DNA of 64,000 nt from Rubrimonas cliftonensis (GTDB taxonomy: Bacteria; Pseudomonadota; Alphaproteobacteria; Rhodobacterales; Rhodobacteraceae). The position numbers and the translations under genes are program-made. The notes under the pieces were generated by a model. It ran no database searches. It was given only the letters and a program-made list of their open reading frames with translations, and had not been told where the DNA came from. This document shows positions 16,019-25,677 of the stretch, piece by piece (the first letter of the stretch is position 1; the number at the start of each line of letters is the position of its first letter). Location: the NCBI RefSeq assembly GCF_900107585.1, contig NZ_FNQM01000003.1, positions 248,001 through 312,000 on the forward strand. Reading direction: 5' to 3'.

Positions 16019-17050
16019 TCAGCAGGCGCGGCGGCGGGCGACGCCAGCCGCCATCGCGATGCCGCTGACCAGCAGCCACATCGATGCAGGCAGCGGAATT
16101 GGCGGAACGGTCGGATCGGTCGGAACGTCCGGGTTGACCACGCTCGCGGTACCGGTCAGATCGAGCACCGCCACGAAGATGTTGTCGTTGACCGAAGGGT
16201 TGAGCGTGTCGACGCTCAGCAACGTGTCGCCGGCGTTGACGTAGGGCGCAAGGTCGTAGCGCTCGGTGTCGGCTGCGTAGCTGGGAAGAAACGCGGAGGG
16301 CGCGTCGTCGAAGCTGCCCATCGTAATCAGGGAGCCGTTGGCCTGCTGCAGCCCGTCGTCGAAATTGCCGGAGTTCCGCGAGATCAGCGTGCCGTTCACG
16401 GTGATGTTCGAGGCCTGATTGCAGCAGCTGTAGCCGATGCCGAGGAACATCTCGAGATTGAAGCCAGGCGCAGTGGGGTCGAGCGGCACGCCGAACGTGA
16501 CGTCGAAGGTGTCGCCAGCGATGTCGGAGAAGCCGTCGAGCACCGCAACGGTCCGGTCGCTGAGGGCCGGATTGTCGTAGACGACCACGAGGGCGCTGCC
16601 GTCGATGCCGGTCCTACCGTTCTCGACGCCGGCATTGTTCTCGTTGTATGCGAAGTCGTAAACGCCGCCAGCGCTGCCGTCGATGACCGGCTTGACCGTG
16701 CTGGTCACGTCCGCGCGATGGGCGGTAAGCCGGGAATATGACGGGTTCTGGATGCTCTGGGTGTAGGTCACCGCATCGCCATCGAGCGTGACCGTCGTCG
16801 GCGCGACCGTCGAGAAGCCAACCTCGTCATAAGTCGACGTGTAGAGATACGCTGCGATCACGGTGGAGCCGCTCGGCGCGCTGGCGCTGATGGTTCCGAC
16901 GCCGCTGGTGGAGCCGAAGCCGTCGGTGGAGACGCCCACCGAGCCGGTGTACACGAACGCCGGCGCAAGCGCCGCGCCGGCCGAAGTCGCAAACGCCAGC
17001 GACATAGAGACGACCGCTGCGGCCGCAGCGGCATGGGAAACCGAAACCAT
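16019..17050 (-). CDS. Secreted protein with VPLPA-CTERM sorting tail
   Basis: The 343-residue protein has a signal peptide (about residues 1-26, ending ATSAGA) and a long beta-rich extracellular region with NG/DG turns. A VTFGVPLDPTAPGFNLEMF block lies mid-protein, with a rare CC pair (IGYSCCNQ). The C-terminus is the three-part sorting signal IPLPAS, hydrophobic helix, then ARRRAC, a variant of VPLPA-CTERM recognised by exosortase-type enzymes. Start 17050 was chosen because GGAGAG lies six bases upstream; ATGs at 17056 and 17068 are in frame. One sampled 60-base line is only 58% G+C, well below neighbours, which suggests acquisition or relaxed codon use. Function unknown, possibly a surface or biofilm component. 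Confidence 0.87.
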   Translation of the reverse strand: MVSVSHAAAAAAVVSMSLAFATSAGAALAPAFVYTGSVGVSTDGFGSTSGVGTISASAPSGSTVIAAYLYTSTYDEVGFSTVAPTTVTLDGDAVTYTQSIQNPSYSRLTAHRADVTSTVKPVIDGSAGGVYDFAYNENNAGVENGRTGIDGSALVVVYDNPALSDRTVAVLDGFSDIAGDTFDVTFGVPLDPTAPGFNLEMFLGIGYSCCNQASNITVNGTLISRNSGNFDDGLQQANGSLITMGSFDDAPSAFLPSYAADTERYDLAPYVNAGDTLLSVDTLNPSVNDNIFVAVLDLTGTASVVNPDVPTDPTVPPIPLPASMWLLVSGIAMAAGVARRRAC

Positions 17051-17540
17051 TTTCATCTCTCCAAACAACTTTCGATGCCTTCAACCTTTACCTTAGGGGA
17101 GGCGATTCGCAATCGCCTTGAGGTTGAGTACTTAATTTTTGGTGAAGCCGGCCAGCGCCTGGTGCTCCGGGCGCGCAACATGGGGCGGCCCCAGCGCCGA
17201 CGGGGCGCGGCGCCGCAAGCGACGTTCCTGCTCGCGCGGCGCCGGCCGGGAGGCTCGGCCCGTCCGGCCGGCGCGCCTCTCCCGCACCGGCCGCGAAAGC
17301 GCCCCCTCGAGGCCGGCGCGGCTCGGATTCCCGAATGGTATCACTTCAGAAGGCGCATCCTGGAACGGTCGCACGACGCCGCGCGCTCGCCCGGAATGGC
17401 GGCCGATGAGAACGCGCCGTCGCTGCGCAGGACGCGGCGCGCGAAACTCTGGCCCATCGGCGCCGGTGTCCGAAGCGTCCTTCGGATCGTGGCGGTCGCA
17501 GCGGCCGCGCGAACAGGCCGTCCGCGTCGGCCGCTCGGAT
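17051..17540. other. Non-coding interval with a palindrome upstream of the VPLPA protein gene
   Basis: No convincing gene is seen in these 490 bases; the open frames crossing it are arginine/proline-rich shadows. Close to the 16019-17050 gene there is a perfect palindrome GGCGATTCGCAATCGCC (17101-17117). It is flanked by TCAACCT (17081-17087) and its complement AGGTTGA (17121-17127), with A/T-rich sequence beyond (17128-17145). This could be an operator or 5' leader hairpin for that gene. The remainder up to the acs stop shows nothing recognisable. Confidence 0.5.
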
Positions 17541-19475
<1,935 letters not shown>

Positions 19476-19663
19476 TGAAGGAGCTCCCCCCGGGGCTTCT
19501 GCGCGCCGGCGGCGCGGCGCGCGTTTGCTTTTCGCTGCGCAAGATTATGGCGCGCCGCGCAGACACCGCAACCACTGGCGGCGCCGCAGTCGCAAGCGCG
19601 CGCCGCCGAGCGGGACGACGGCTTCCATTGACTGCGGCGCGGGCCCCGGCGCCTTGATCGTCG

Positions 19664-21124
19664 TCAATCGCCGGGCGGGCGCGCCGGCGCGCTGACGCGG
19701 AAGCGCGCGCCGCCCTCGCCGCTGGCGACCAGCGTCAGGGCGCCGCCCTGCATCTCGGCGAGATCGCGCGCGATCGCGAGGCCGAGCCCCGTTCCGGCGC
19801 GCCCGGCGCCGCCCCGGAACGGCTGGAACAGGTTGTCGAGCGCCTTTCTCGGCAGGCCCGGCCCTTCGTCGGCCACGTCGATCTCGACCATCGCGCCCGC
19901 CTGCCGCGCCGACAGCCGCACGACGCCGGACCGGCCCGCCCCCTCGATGGCGGCGCGGGCGTTGCGCACGAGGTTGACGAGCACGCGGTGGAGCTGGTCG
20001 GGGTCGGCCCAGACGCAGAGCTTCCCGGCGACATCGATCTCCAGGCGCACCGGCGCCGTGTCGCCGTTCTCGGCGTCGGGAAACACCGCGTCGGCGACCT
20101 CGGCGGCGAGCCGGGCTACGGGCGTCTCGCGCGGGGCCGGCGGCGCCTCCTGCGCCGCGCCGAAGCGCAGGGTGGACTGGCAGAGCGCCACGGCGCGGTC
20201 CAGCGAGCCGACGAGCTTCGGCCCGACGCGCGCCGCCACCGGATCGGCGGAGCCCTCCAGCCGGTCGGCGAGCAGCTGCGCGGTGGAGAGCAGGTTGCGC
20301 AGGTCGTGCGCGATGCGCGCGACCGCCTCGCCGAGGCTCGCCAGCCGCGCCTTCTGGCGCAGGGCGGCGCGCAGCTCGGTCTGCATCGCGGCCAGCGCCT
20401 CCTCCGCGACGGCCACCTCGGTCACGGCGCTGGAGGGGACGAACACCGGCTCCGGACCCTCCGGGTTCTCGCGGAAGGCCGCCATGCTCGCCACGATGCG
20501 CGCCATCGGCCGCACCAGCAGCCGCCGCGTGAGCAGGTAGAGCAGAACCCCGACGAACATCGAGATGATCAGGGAAAGCTGGAGGATGCGCAGCGCGTAG
20601 GCGCGGCCGGCCTTGAGCAGCGGCGCCTCCTCCATGGTGATCTCGACCACGTCCATCCCGGCGGCCGGCGCGCCGATGACGCGGATGACGCGGTCGCCGT
20701 CCGAGAACAGCAGCATCACCGCGTCGGCGATGAGTTCGGGCGCCTGCGCGTCGCGCAGGTCGTAGGTCTCCTGCACCATGCGCGCCATGGGGTCGCTCAG
20801 CGCCAGCGCGCGGGCGCCGCCGCGGCGCAGCACGATCGAGGCGGCGTCGGCGCGACGCAGCAGCTGCGCCTCGAGCTCGGGGTCGAGCATCCCCTCCGGC
20901 GTCGCCAGCAGGGCGAGCGAGGCGAGTTCGGCCATCCGCAGCCGGCCGAGCAGATAGTCCTCGCGGAAGCGGGCCACCGAAGGCAGGAAGATGACGACCT
21001 CGACGACCATCACGGCGAGGATGGCGAGGATCAGCAGCCTGCCGGAGAGGCTCCTGGTCAGGCTTCTCGCCACCCCCTTCGCTCGCACGGTTCCTGCCCC
21101 CCCGGAGCGGCGACCGGGGCGCAC
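19664..21124 (-). CDS. Membrane sensor histidine kinase
   Basis: The protein is up to 486 residues. It has a first membrane helix (about residues 28-48), a periplasmic sensor region of about 130 residues and a second helix (about 178-200). A HAMP-like LLVRPMARIVASM follows, then a HisKA box ARIAHDLRN and an HATPase domain with VNLVRNARAAI (N box), DEGPGLP (G1) and GTGLGLAI (G2). The HDLRN form of the H-box resembles NtrB/DctB-like kinases. No response regulator is adjacent. Its position just upstream of acs suggests, but does not show, a link to acetate or carbon sensing. Start uncertain: GTG 21124 gives the longest form, GTG 21088 is also plausible. Confidence 0.87.
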   Translation of the reverse strand: MRPGRRSGGAGTVRAKGVARSLTRSLSGRLLILAILAVMVVEVVIFLPSVARFREDYLLGRLRMAELASLALLATPEGMLDPELEAQLLRRADAASIVLRRGGARALALSDPMARMVQETYDLRDAQAPELIADAVMLLFSDGDRVIRVIGAPAAGMDVVEITMEEAPLLKAGRAYALRILQLSLIISMFVGVLLYLLTRRLLVRPMARIVASMAAFRENPEGPEPVFVPSSAVTEVAVAEEALAAMQTELRAALRQKARLASLGEAVARIAHDLRNLLSTAQLLADRLEGSADPVAARVGPKLVGSLDRAVALCQSTLRFGAAQEAPPAPRETPVARLAAEVADAVFPDAENGDTAPVRLEIDVAGKLCVWADPDQLHRVLVNLVRNARAAIEGAGRSGVVRLSARQAGAMVEIDVADEGPGLPRKALDNLFQPFRGGAGRAGTGLGLAIARDLAEMQGGALTLVASGEGGARFRVSAPARPPGD

Positions 21125-21204
21125 CCTCGCCCCGCGCCGCAGCTAAGCGGCGCGGACCGGTTTTCGCAAGGCGGGCAGACGGATTGAGGGCGGCGGCGGC
21201 GGCG

Positions 21205-22644
21205 TCACCCGAAGCGGGCCAGCAGCCTGACGGCGCGCTTCACCCAGGGATTTCCGAACAGCTTCGGCGCAAAATGGGCGCCGGCGGCGCGCTTGGCGGC
21301 CTCGCCGTAGGTGGGATAGGGCGCGACCATGCCGGCGAGGTCGCCCGCCTTCAGCCCCTTCGAGACGGCCAGCGCCACGACGCCGATGAGCTCCCCCGCG
21401 CCGCGGCCGACGACGGTTCCGCCCAGCACCCTGCCGCCCGGCCCGATCAGGAGCTTCGCGAACCCCTCCGTGGCGCGCTCGGCCCGGGCGCGGTCGACCT
21501 CGGCGAGGTCCAGCCGCGCGACGGAGAAGCGGTCGCCATGGGCGGCGCGGGCCTCCGCCTCGGAGGGGCCCACGGCCGCGATCTCGGGGTCGGTGAAGGT
21601 GACGCGGGGAATGTGGTCGCCGCGCGCCTTCACCGGCAGTCGGAAGAGCGCCGAGCGAATCACGAGCCCGGCATGGTGGCCGGCGAGATGGGTGAACTGC
21701 CCGCGCCCCGCGACGTCGCCGACGGCGTAGACGCGGCGGTTGGAGACCGAGCGCAGGCCCGCGTCCACGGTCACGCCGCGGTCGTCATGGGCGATGTTCG
21801 CGGCGTCGAGCCCCAGACCGTCGAGCGCGGGCGCGCGCCCCACGGCGACGAGCAGGTGCGAGCCGGCGACCGTCTCGCCCCCCTCCAGCGTCAGCGTCAC
21901 GCCGTCTCCGCCGGCCGCGGCGGCGACCTTGGCGTTCTCCCGGATCGCGACGCCCTCGGCCCGCAGCGCGACGAGCGCGACGGCGGCGGCCTCGGGATCC
22001 TCCCGGCCCAGCGCGCGCCCCGCCTCCAGCACGGTGACGGCGCAGCCGAGGCGGCGATGCGCCTGCGCCATCTCCATGCCGATGGGACCGCCGCCGAGGA
22101 TCAGCAGATGCGCGGGCTTCTCCGCCAGCGCGAACAGCGTCTCGTTGGTGAGGTGCGGCGTCTCGGCGAGGCCGGGGATTGGCGGCACCCGCGGGCGCGA
22201 GCCGGTCGCGATAACGAAGCGCCGCGGGCGGACGGTCGCGCCGCCGGCCTCGACCGTCCGATCGTCCACGAAGCGGGCGAAGGCGCGCAGGACGGTGACG
22301 CCGAGCCCCTCGAAGCGCTCCTGCGAATCGTGCGGCGCGATGGCGTCTATCACGCCGCGGACATGGGCGCGCACCGCCGACCAGTCGACCTCCGCCGGCT
22401 GCGGGCGCACGCCGAAGGGCGCGCCGGCGCCCATCATGTGCGCATGCTTCGCGGCCGCGAGGAGGGCCTTGGAGGGCACGCAGCCGGCGTTCAGGCAGTC
22501 GCCGCCCATCTCTCCAGCCTCGATCAGCACGACCGAGGCGCCCATCTGCACCGCCCCGGCCGCGACCGAGAGCCCGCCGGAGCCGGCGCCGATCACGCAG
22601 AGATCGGGCGTCAGCGTCCCACGCGACGCGCCGTCCCGCGCCAT
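21205..22644 (-). CDS. FAD-dependent pyridine nucleotide-disulfide oxidoreductase (mercuric reductase-like)
   Basis: The 479-residue flavoprotein has an N-terminal FAD motif CVIGAGSGGLSVAAGA, the redox-active disulfide GGDCLNAGCVPSK, a central NAD(P) motif ILGGGPIGMEMAQ, and a second FAD motif VYAVGDVAG. The family is that of dihydrolipoamide dehydrogenase and mercuric reductase. The C-terminus YPTYGEAAKRAAG lacks the HxxxxE pair of true lipoamide dehydrogenase and the MerA Cys pair, so neither activity should be assumed. It follows the TMEM64-family gene by three bases on the same strand, a pairing that suggests a shared membrane-linked role. Substrate unknown. Confidence 0.9.
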   Translation of the reverse strand: MARDGASRGTLTPDLCVIGAGSGGLSVAAGAVQMGASVVLIEAGEMGGDCLNAGCVPSKALLAAAKHAHMMGAGAPFGVRPQPAEVDWSAVRAHVRGVIDAIAPHDSQERFEGLGVTVLRAFARFVDDRTVEAGGATVRPRRFVIATGSRPRVPPIPGLAETPHLTNETLFALAEKPAHLLILGGGPIGMEMAQAHRRLGCAVTVLEAGRALGREDPEAAAVALVALRAEGVAIRENAKVAAAAGGDGVTLTLEGGETVAGSHLLVAVGRAPALDGLGLDAANIAHDDRGVTVDAGLRSVSNRRVYAVGDVAGRGQFTHLAGHHAGLVIRSALFRLPVKARGDHIPRVTFTDPEIAAVGPSEAEARAAHGDRFSVARLDLAEVDRARAERATEGFAKLLIGPGGRVLGGTVVGRGAGELIGVVALAVSKGLKAGDLAGMVAPYPTYGEAAKRAAGAHFAPKLFGNPWVKRAVRLLARFG

Positions 22645-22647
22645 CGC

Positions 22648-23436
22648 TCAGCCCCCCTTGCGGCGGATGCGCCGCGCCAGCGCAGGCAGCAGCGAGAGCG
22701 CGGCCAGCCCCAGCAGCGGGCCCAGCACCGCCGGCCTGAAGATCACGCCGAGGTCCGGCCGCTCGCCCAGCGCGAACAGTTCGCCGAGCCCCGCGCCGAC
22801 GGAGGCGTAGATGAAGGTCGCCGGCATGATCCCCACGAAAGTCGTCCAGAGATAGGTGACGAACGGCACGCCGAGGAAGGCCGGCGCGAGGTTGGCGACG
22901 AAGAACGGCACCACCGGCGCGAGCCGCATCGCCAGCATGAAGCTCACCGCGTTCTCGCGCACGCCGCTTTCGAACCGGGCCAGCCAGCCGCCGGCCCGGG
23001 CGCGCAGCATGTCTCCCAGGCCGGTGCGCGCGGCGAGGAAGATCGCGGCGGCGCCGAGCGTGGCCCCGATAACGGTCAGCGCGCCGCCCGCCAGCGCGCC
23101 GAACAGGAAGCCGCCGCCCAGCGTCAGCCAGATCGCGCCGGGCAGCGACACCGCAACCGCGAGCGCATAGACGGCCACGAAGCCCAGGGCGGCCAGCGGA
23201 TAGGAGGCGTCGCGCCAGGCGATGAGGGCGGCGCGGTTGCGCTCCAGCGCCTCGAAGCTCAGCACGTCGCCGAAGGCCCAGAACGCGGCCGCGCCGGCGA
23301 GCGCGAGCGCGGCGAGCGGCGCGAGCCGCCGCAGCCGGGCCGCGCGGCCGCCGGGCCGGTCCGCCGAGCGGCCCTCGGCGGCGCCCCCGCGCGCTCCGTC
23401 AGCCGCCGCATCGTCTTCGATCGCCATGGCGCGCAT
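22648..23436 (-). CDS. TVP38/TMEM64 (VTT/DedA-like) membrane protein
   Basis: The 262-residue integral membrane protein has a charged N-terminal tail and five to six hydrophobic helices. It carries the family signature from LPGAIWLTLGGGFLFG to FLAARTGLGDML, then RLAPVVPFFVANLAPAFLGVPF. VTT-domain proteins are implicated in lipid scrambling or transport; the bacterial TVP38 members are uncharacterised. It is the first gene of a two-gene unit with the flavin disulfide oxidoreductase. The start may be 23436 or the ATG at 23427. Confidence 0.9.
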   Translation of the reverse strand: MRAMAIEDDAAADGARGGAAEGRSADRPGGRAARLRRLAPLAALALAGAAAFWAFGDVLSFEALERNRAALIAWRDASYPLAALGFVAVYALAVAVSLPGAIWLTLGGGFLFGALAGGALTVIGATLGAAAIFLAARTGLGDMLRARAGGWLARFESGVRENAVSFMLAMRLAPVVPFFVANLAPAFLGVPFVTYLWTTFVGIMPATFIYASVGAGLGELFALGERPDLGVIFRPAVLGPLLGLAALSLLPALARRIRRKGG

Positions 23437-23566
23437 CGCCTCCCCCGATTCGACTGCCGGACGCCCCGGGTACTTACACCTCTGCGGCCCTCTCGCGAGC
23501 GGGCGTCACGACAGCTTGACCGCGGCGCGACCAGGCGCGATCACGCAGCCAGACGCAAGGCGCGCG

Positions 23567-23595
23567 TTGACATCCGCGCCGCGCCGCGCTACCCG
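23567..23595 (+). promoter_or_regulatory. Putative promoter of the rpmH-rnpA-yidD operon
   Basis: A consensus -35 TTGACA (23567-23572) is separated by 17 bases from TACCCG (23590-23595), about 58 bases before the rpmH start. The -35 is perfect and the -10 is weak, as is common in GC-rich alphaproteobacteria. A second TTGACG lies at about 23606. Confidence 0.45.
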
Positions 23596-23652
23596 CCACG
23601 GCTCAATTGACGCGCCCGCGAGGCGCGCGGAACAGCCAAGGAAACCGCCGCC

Positions 23653-23787
23653 ATGAAACGCACGTTTCAGCCGAGCCGGCTCGTCCGCAAGCGCCGCCAC
23701 GGCTTCCGTGCGCGCATGGCGACGAAGAACGGCCGCAAGATCGTCAACGCCCGCCGCCGCCTCGGCCGCAAGCACCTGACGGCGTAA
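23653..23787 (+). CDS. rpmH: 50S ribosomal protein L34
   Basis: The 44-residue protein begins [18 protein letters not shown] and ends [11 protein letters not shown], the near-invariant L34 sequence. It is a component of the large ribosomal subunit. An AAGGAAA ribosome site lies upstream. rnpA starts 24 bases after its stop, the conserved bacterial rpmH-rnpA arrangement. Confidence 0.98.
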   Translation: MKRTFQPSRLVRKRRHGFRARMATKNGRKIVNARRRLGRKHLTA

Positions 23788-23811
23788 CCTCGCCGGGCGG
23801 GCGCCGCGCCG

Positions 23812-24213
23812 ATGGAGACCATCGCAAGGCGGCGGGACTTCATCGCCGCCTCCCGCGCCCGCCGCGCGGGCGCGGCCTCTCTCAACCTGCAGGGACGCAG
23901 CCGCGCGCCGGGCGAAACGCCCGACCCCGCGACCGTGCGCGTGGGATACACCTGCTCCAAGAAGGTCGGAAACGCGGTCCGGCGCAACCGCGCCAAGCGC
24001 CGGCTGCGCGCGGCGGCGGCGGCGGTGCTGCCGCGCCTCGGCCGGCCGGGCTGGGACTATGTGCTGATCGGCAAGCCCGAGGCGACCGCCGCGCGGCCCT
24101 TCCCCGACCTGCTGGCCGACCTGGAGGGCGCGCTCGCGCGCGTGCACGGGGCCGGCGGGGGCCGCGACCGGCCCCACAGGCCGAAAGCGACCGCGCCGGC
24201 CGTTTCGCCGTGA
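23812..24213 (+). CDS. rnpA: Ribonuclease P protein component
   Basis: The 133-residue basic protein is the protein subunit of RNase P, which matures tRNA 5' ends. The diagnostic block [24 protein letters not shown] is at about residues 43-66, followed by DYVLIGKP. N-terminal [13 protein letters not shown] also fits. Its C-terminus (after about residue 108) is a non-conserved basic tail that overlaps the GTG start of yidD by four bases. Confidence 0.96.
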   Translation: METIARRRDFIAASRARRAGAASLNLQGRSRAPGETPDPATVRVGYTCSKKVGNAVRRNRAKRRLRAAAAAVLPRLGRPGWDYVLIGKPEATAARPFPDLLADLEGALARVHGAGGGRDRPHRPKATAPAVSP

Positions 24214-24431
24214 GCCCGCTCGCCCGCGTCCTCAGCCTGCCGGTCCTGCTCTACCGCGCCACCTTCTCGCCGCTCGTGGGCATGTCCTGCCGGTTTCAGC
24301 CCACCTGCTCGGCCTATGCGCTGGAGGCGCTGGAGCGCCACGGCGCCCTGCGCGGCGGCTGGCTCACGCTTTGGCGGGTGCTGCGCTGCCACCCCTGGGG
24401 CGGCTCCGGCTACGACCCGCCGCCCGAGTGA
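24210..24431 (+). CDS. yidD: Membrane protein insertion efficiency factor YidD
   Basis: The 73-residue protein begins at a GTG overlapping the rnpA stop (GTGA). It shows the YidD signature [27 protein letters not shown] and [13 protein letters not shown]. YidD assists YidC in inserting inner-membrane proteins. Conserved cysteines in CRFQPTC and RCHPWG are present. Position between rnpA and yidC is the conserved order, although here two extra membrane-protein genes intervene before yidC. Confidence 0.95.
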   Translation: MSPLARVLSLPVLLYRATFSPLVGMSCRFQPTCSAYALEALERHGALRGGWLTLWRVLRCHPWGGSGYDPPPE

Positions 24432-24468
24432 GTCGCGCTCCCATGGCCTCGCTTGCGGAGACGCGCGC

Positions 24469-25086
24469 ATGACGCCGCTCTGGCTCTCGGCACTCGACAT
24501 GGCGGCGGTGTTCGTCTTCGCCGTCTCCGGCGCGCTGCTTGGCGGGCGCGCGCGGATGGACGCGTTCGGGATGCTGGTCGCCGCCTTCGTCACCGGGGTC
24601 GGCGGCGGCACGCTGCGCGACCTGCTGCTCGACCGCCCGGTGTTCTGGCTGGTGGACGCGCGCTATCTCGCGGCGGCGATGGCGGCGACGGCGCTGGTCT
24701 GGCTCTTCGGGGCGCGGCTGGAGCGGCTGAGCCGGCCGCTGAGCTGGGCCGACGCGCTGGGGCTCGCCATCGCCGCGCCGCTGGGCCTCGCCGCCGCGCG
24801 TTCGGTTGGGGCGGTCTGGCCGGTGCAGATCGCCATGGCGGTGGTGACGGGCACCTTCGGCGGGCTGACCCGCGACCTGCTGTGCGGCGCAAGGCCGATG
24901 ATCCTGCACCGCGAGATCTACGCAACCGCCGTCGCGGCCGGCGCGGCCGTGGGCGTGCTGGCCGACGCCGCCGGCGCGCACCCCTACGTCTCGGGCGCCG
25001 CCTGCGGCGCGTCGGTCTTCGCCGTGCGCGCCGCGGCGATCCTGCGCGGCTGGGAGAGCCCGCAATGGCGCGGGCACGCGCCATGA
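24469..25086 (+). CDS. Trimeric intracellular cation (TRIC) channel family protein (UPF0126/YicG)
   Basis: The 205-residue membrane protein has about seven hydrophobic helices in two related halves. FAVSGALLGGRARMDAFGMLVAAFVTGVGGGTLRDLLL is in the first, and VVTGTFGGLTRDLLCG with REIYATAVAAGA in the second. The repeated GGGTLRD/GGLTRD motif is typical of bacterial TRIC channels, which conduct monovalent cations. The ATG at 24469 has a GGAG site upstream. The gene is inserted between yidD and yidC, with a 37-base gap from yidD. Confidence 0.92.
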   Translation: MTPLWLSALDMAAVFVFAVSGALLGGRARMDAFGMLVAAFVTGVGGGTLRDLLLDRPVFWLVDARYLAAAMAATALVWLFGARLERLSRPLSWADALGLAIAAPLGLAAARSVGAVWPVQIAMAVVTGTFGGLTRDLLCGARPMILHREIYATAVAAGAAVGVLADAAGAHPYVSGAACGASVFAVRAAAILRGWESPQWRGHAP

Positions 25087-25183
25087 GGCCGGGCCGGGCG
25101 CCGTCCGCCGCAGGCGTCCCGGCGCCGCGCCGACACCTTGTCGCAAGGCGTCCGCTCCCCGACGCCGCACCCGAGGTCTCGCC

Positions 25184-25537
25184 ATGACCCTGCCTCCCGC
25201 ACTCGTCCCCTACGTCGCCGTCGCGCTGCTGGTCGGCTCGAACGTATTCATGACGTTCGCATGGTACGGCCACCTGAAGTTCAAGGCGGCGCCGCTTTAC
25301 GTCGTCGTCCTGGCGAGCTGGGGCATCGCCTTTTTCGAGTACTGCCTGCAGGTGCCCGCGAACCGAATGGGCCACGGGCATTTCTCCGCCGCGGAGCTGA
25401 AGACGATCCAGGAGGTCGTCACGCTGCTGGTCTTCGCCGGCTTCTCGGTCTGGTGGCTGGGCGAGCCGCTGCGCTGGAACCATGCGGTCGGCTTCGCGCT
25501 GATCGCCGGCGGCGCAGCCTTCGTGTTCTACAGATAG
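25184..25537 (+). CDS. DUF486 / DMT-like small membrane protein
   Basis: The 117-residue protein has four hydrophobic helices and the DUF486 signature FMTFAWYGHLKF, WGIAFFEYCLQVPANR, and FSAAELKTIQEVVTLLVFAGFSV. The family is related to small multidrug-resistance/DMT transporters but has no proven substrate. It lies on the same strand as the TRIC and yidC genes, in the middle of the membrane-protein insertion locus. Confidence 0.92.
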   Translation: MTLPPALVPYVAVALLVGSNVFMTFAWYGHLKFKAAPLYVVVLASWGIAFFEYCLQVPANRMGHGHFSAAELKTIQEVVTLLVFAGFSVWWLGEPLRWNHAVGFALIAGGAAFVFYR

Positions 25538-25677
25538 GGCGCGACGGGCCGCCGCCGCTATTGGCGGGCCGCGCGGTCTCGCTTTCCGCCGCCGCAGCGG
25601 CTACATCGCCCGCGGGCGGGCCTGCGCACCGCCCCCGATCCAACCAAGCCGGATCCTGCACGAACGGAGCGACCGCC

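Noticed and set aside
17128-17200. Sigma-54 promoter for the VPLPA protein gene
   Set aside because: The GG-N10-GC core could not be found at suitable spacing on the minus strand.
21184-23610. Plus-strand open frame of over 800 codons opposite the flavoenzyme and TMEM64 genes
   Set aside because: Low-complexity Arg/Gln/His-rich translation without motifs, opposite two well-supported genes.
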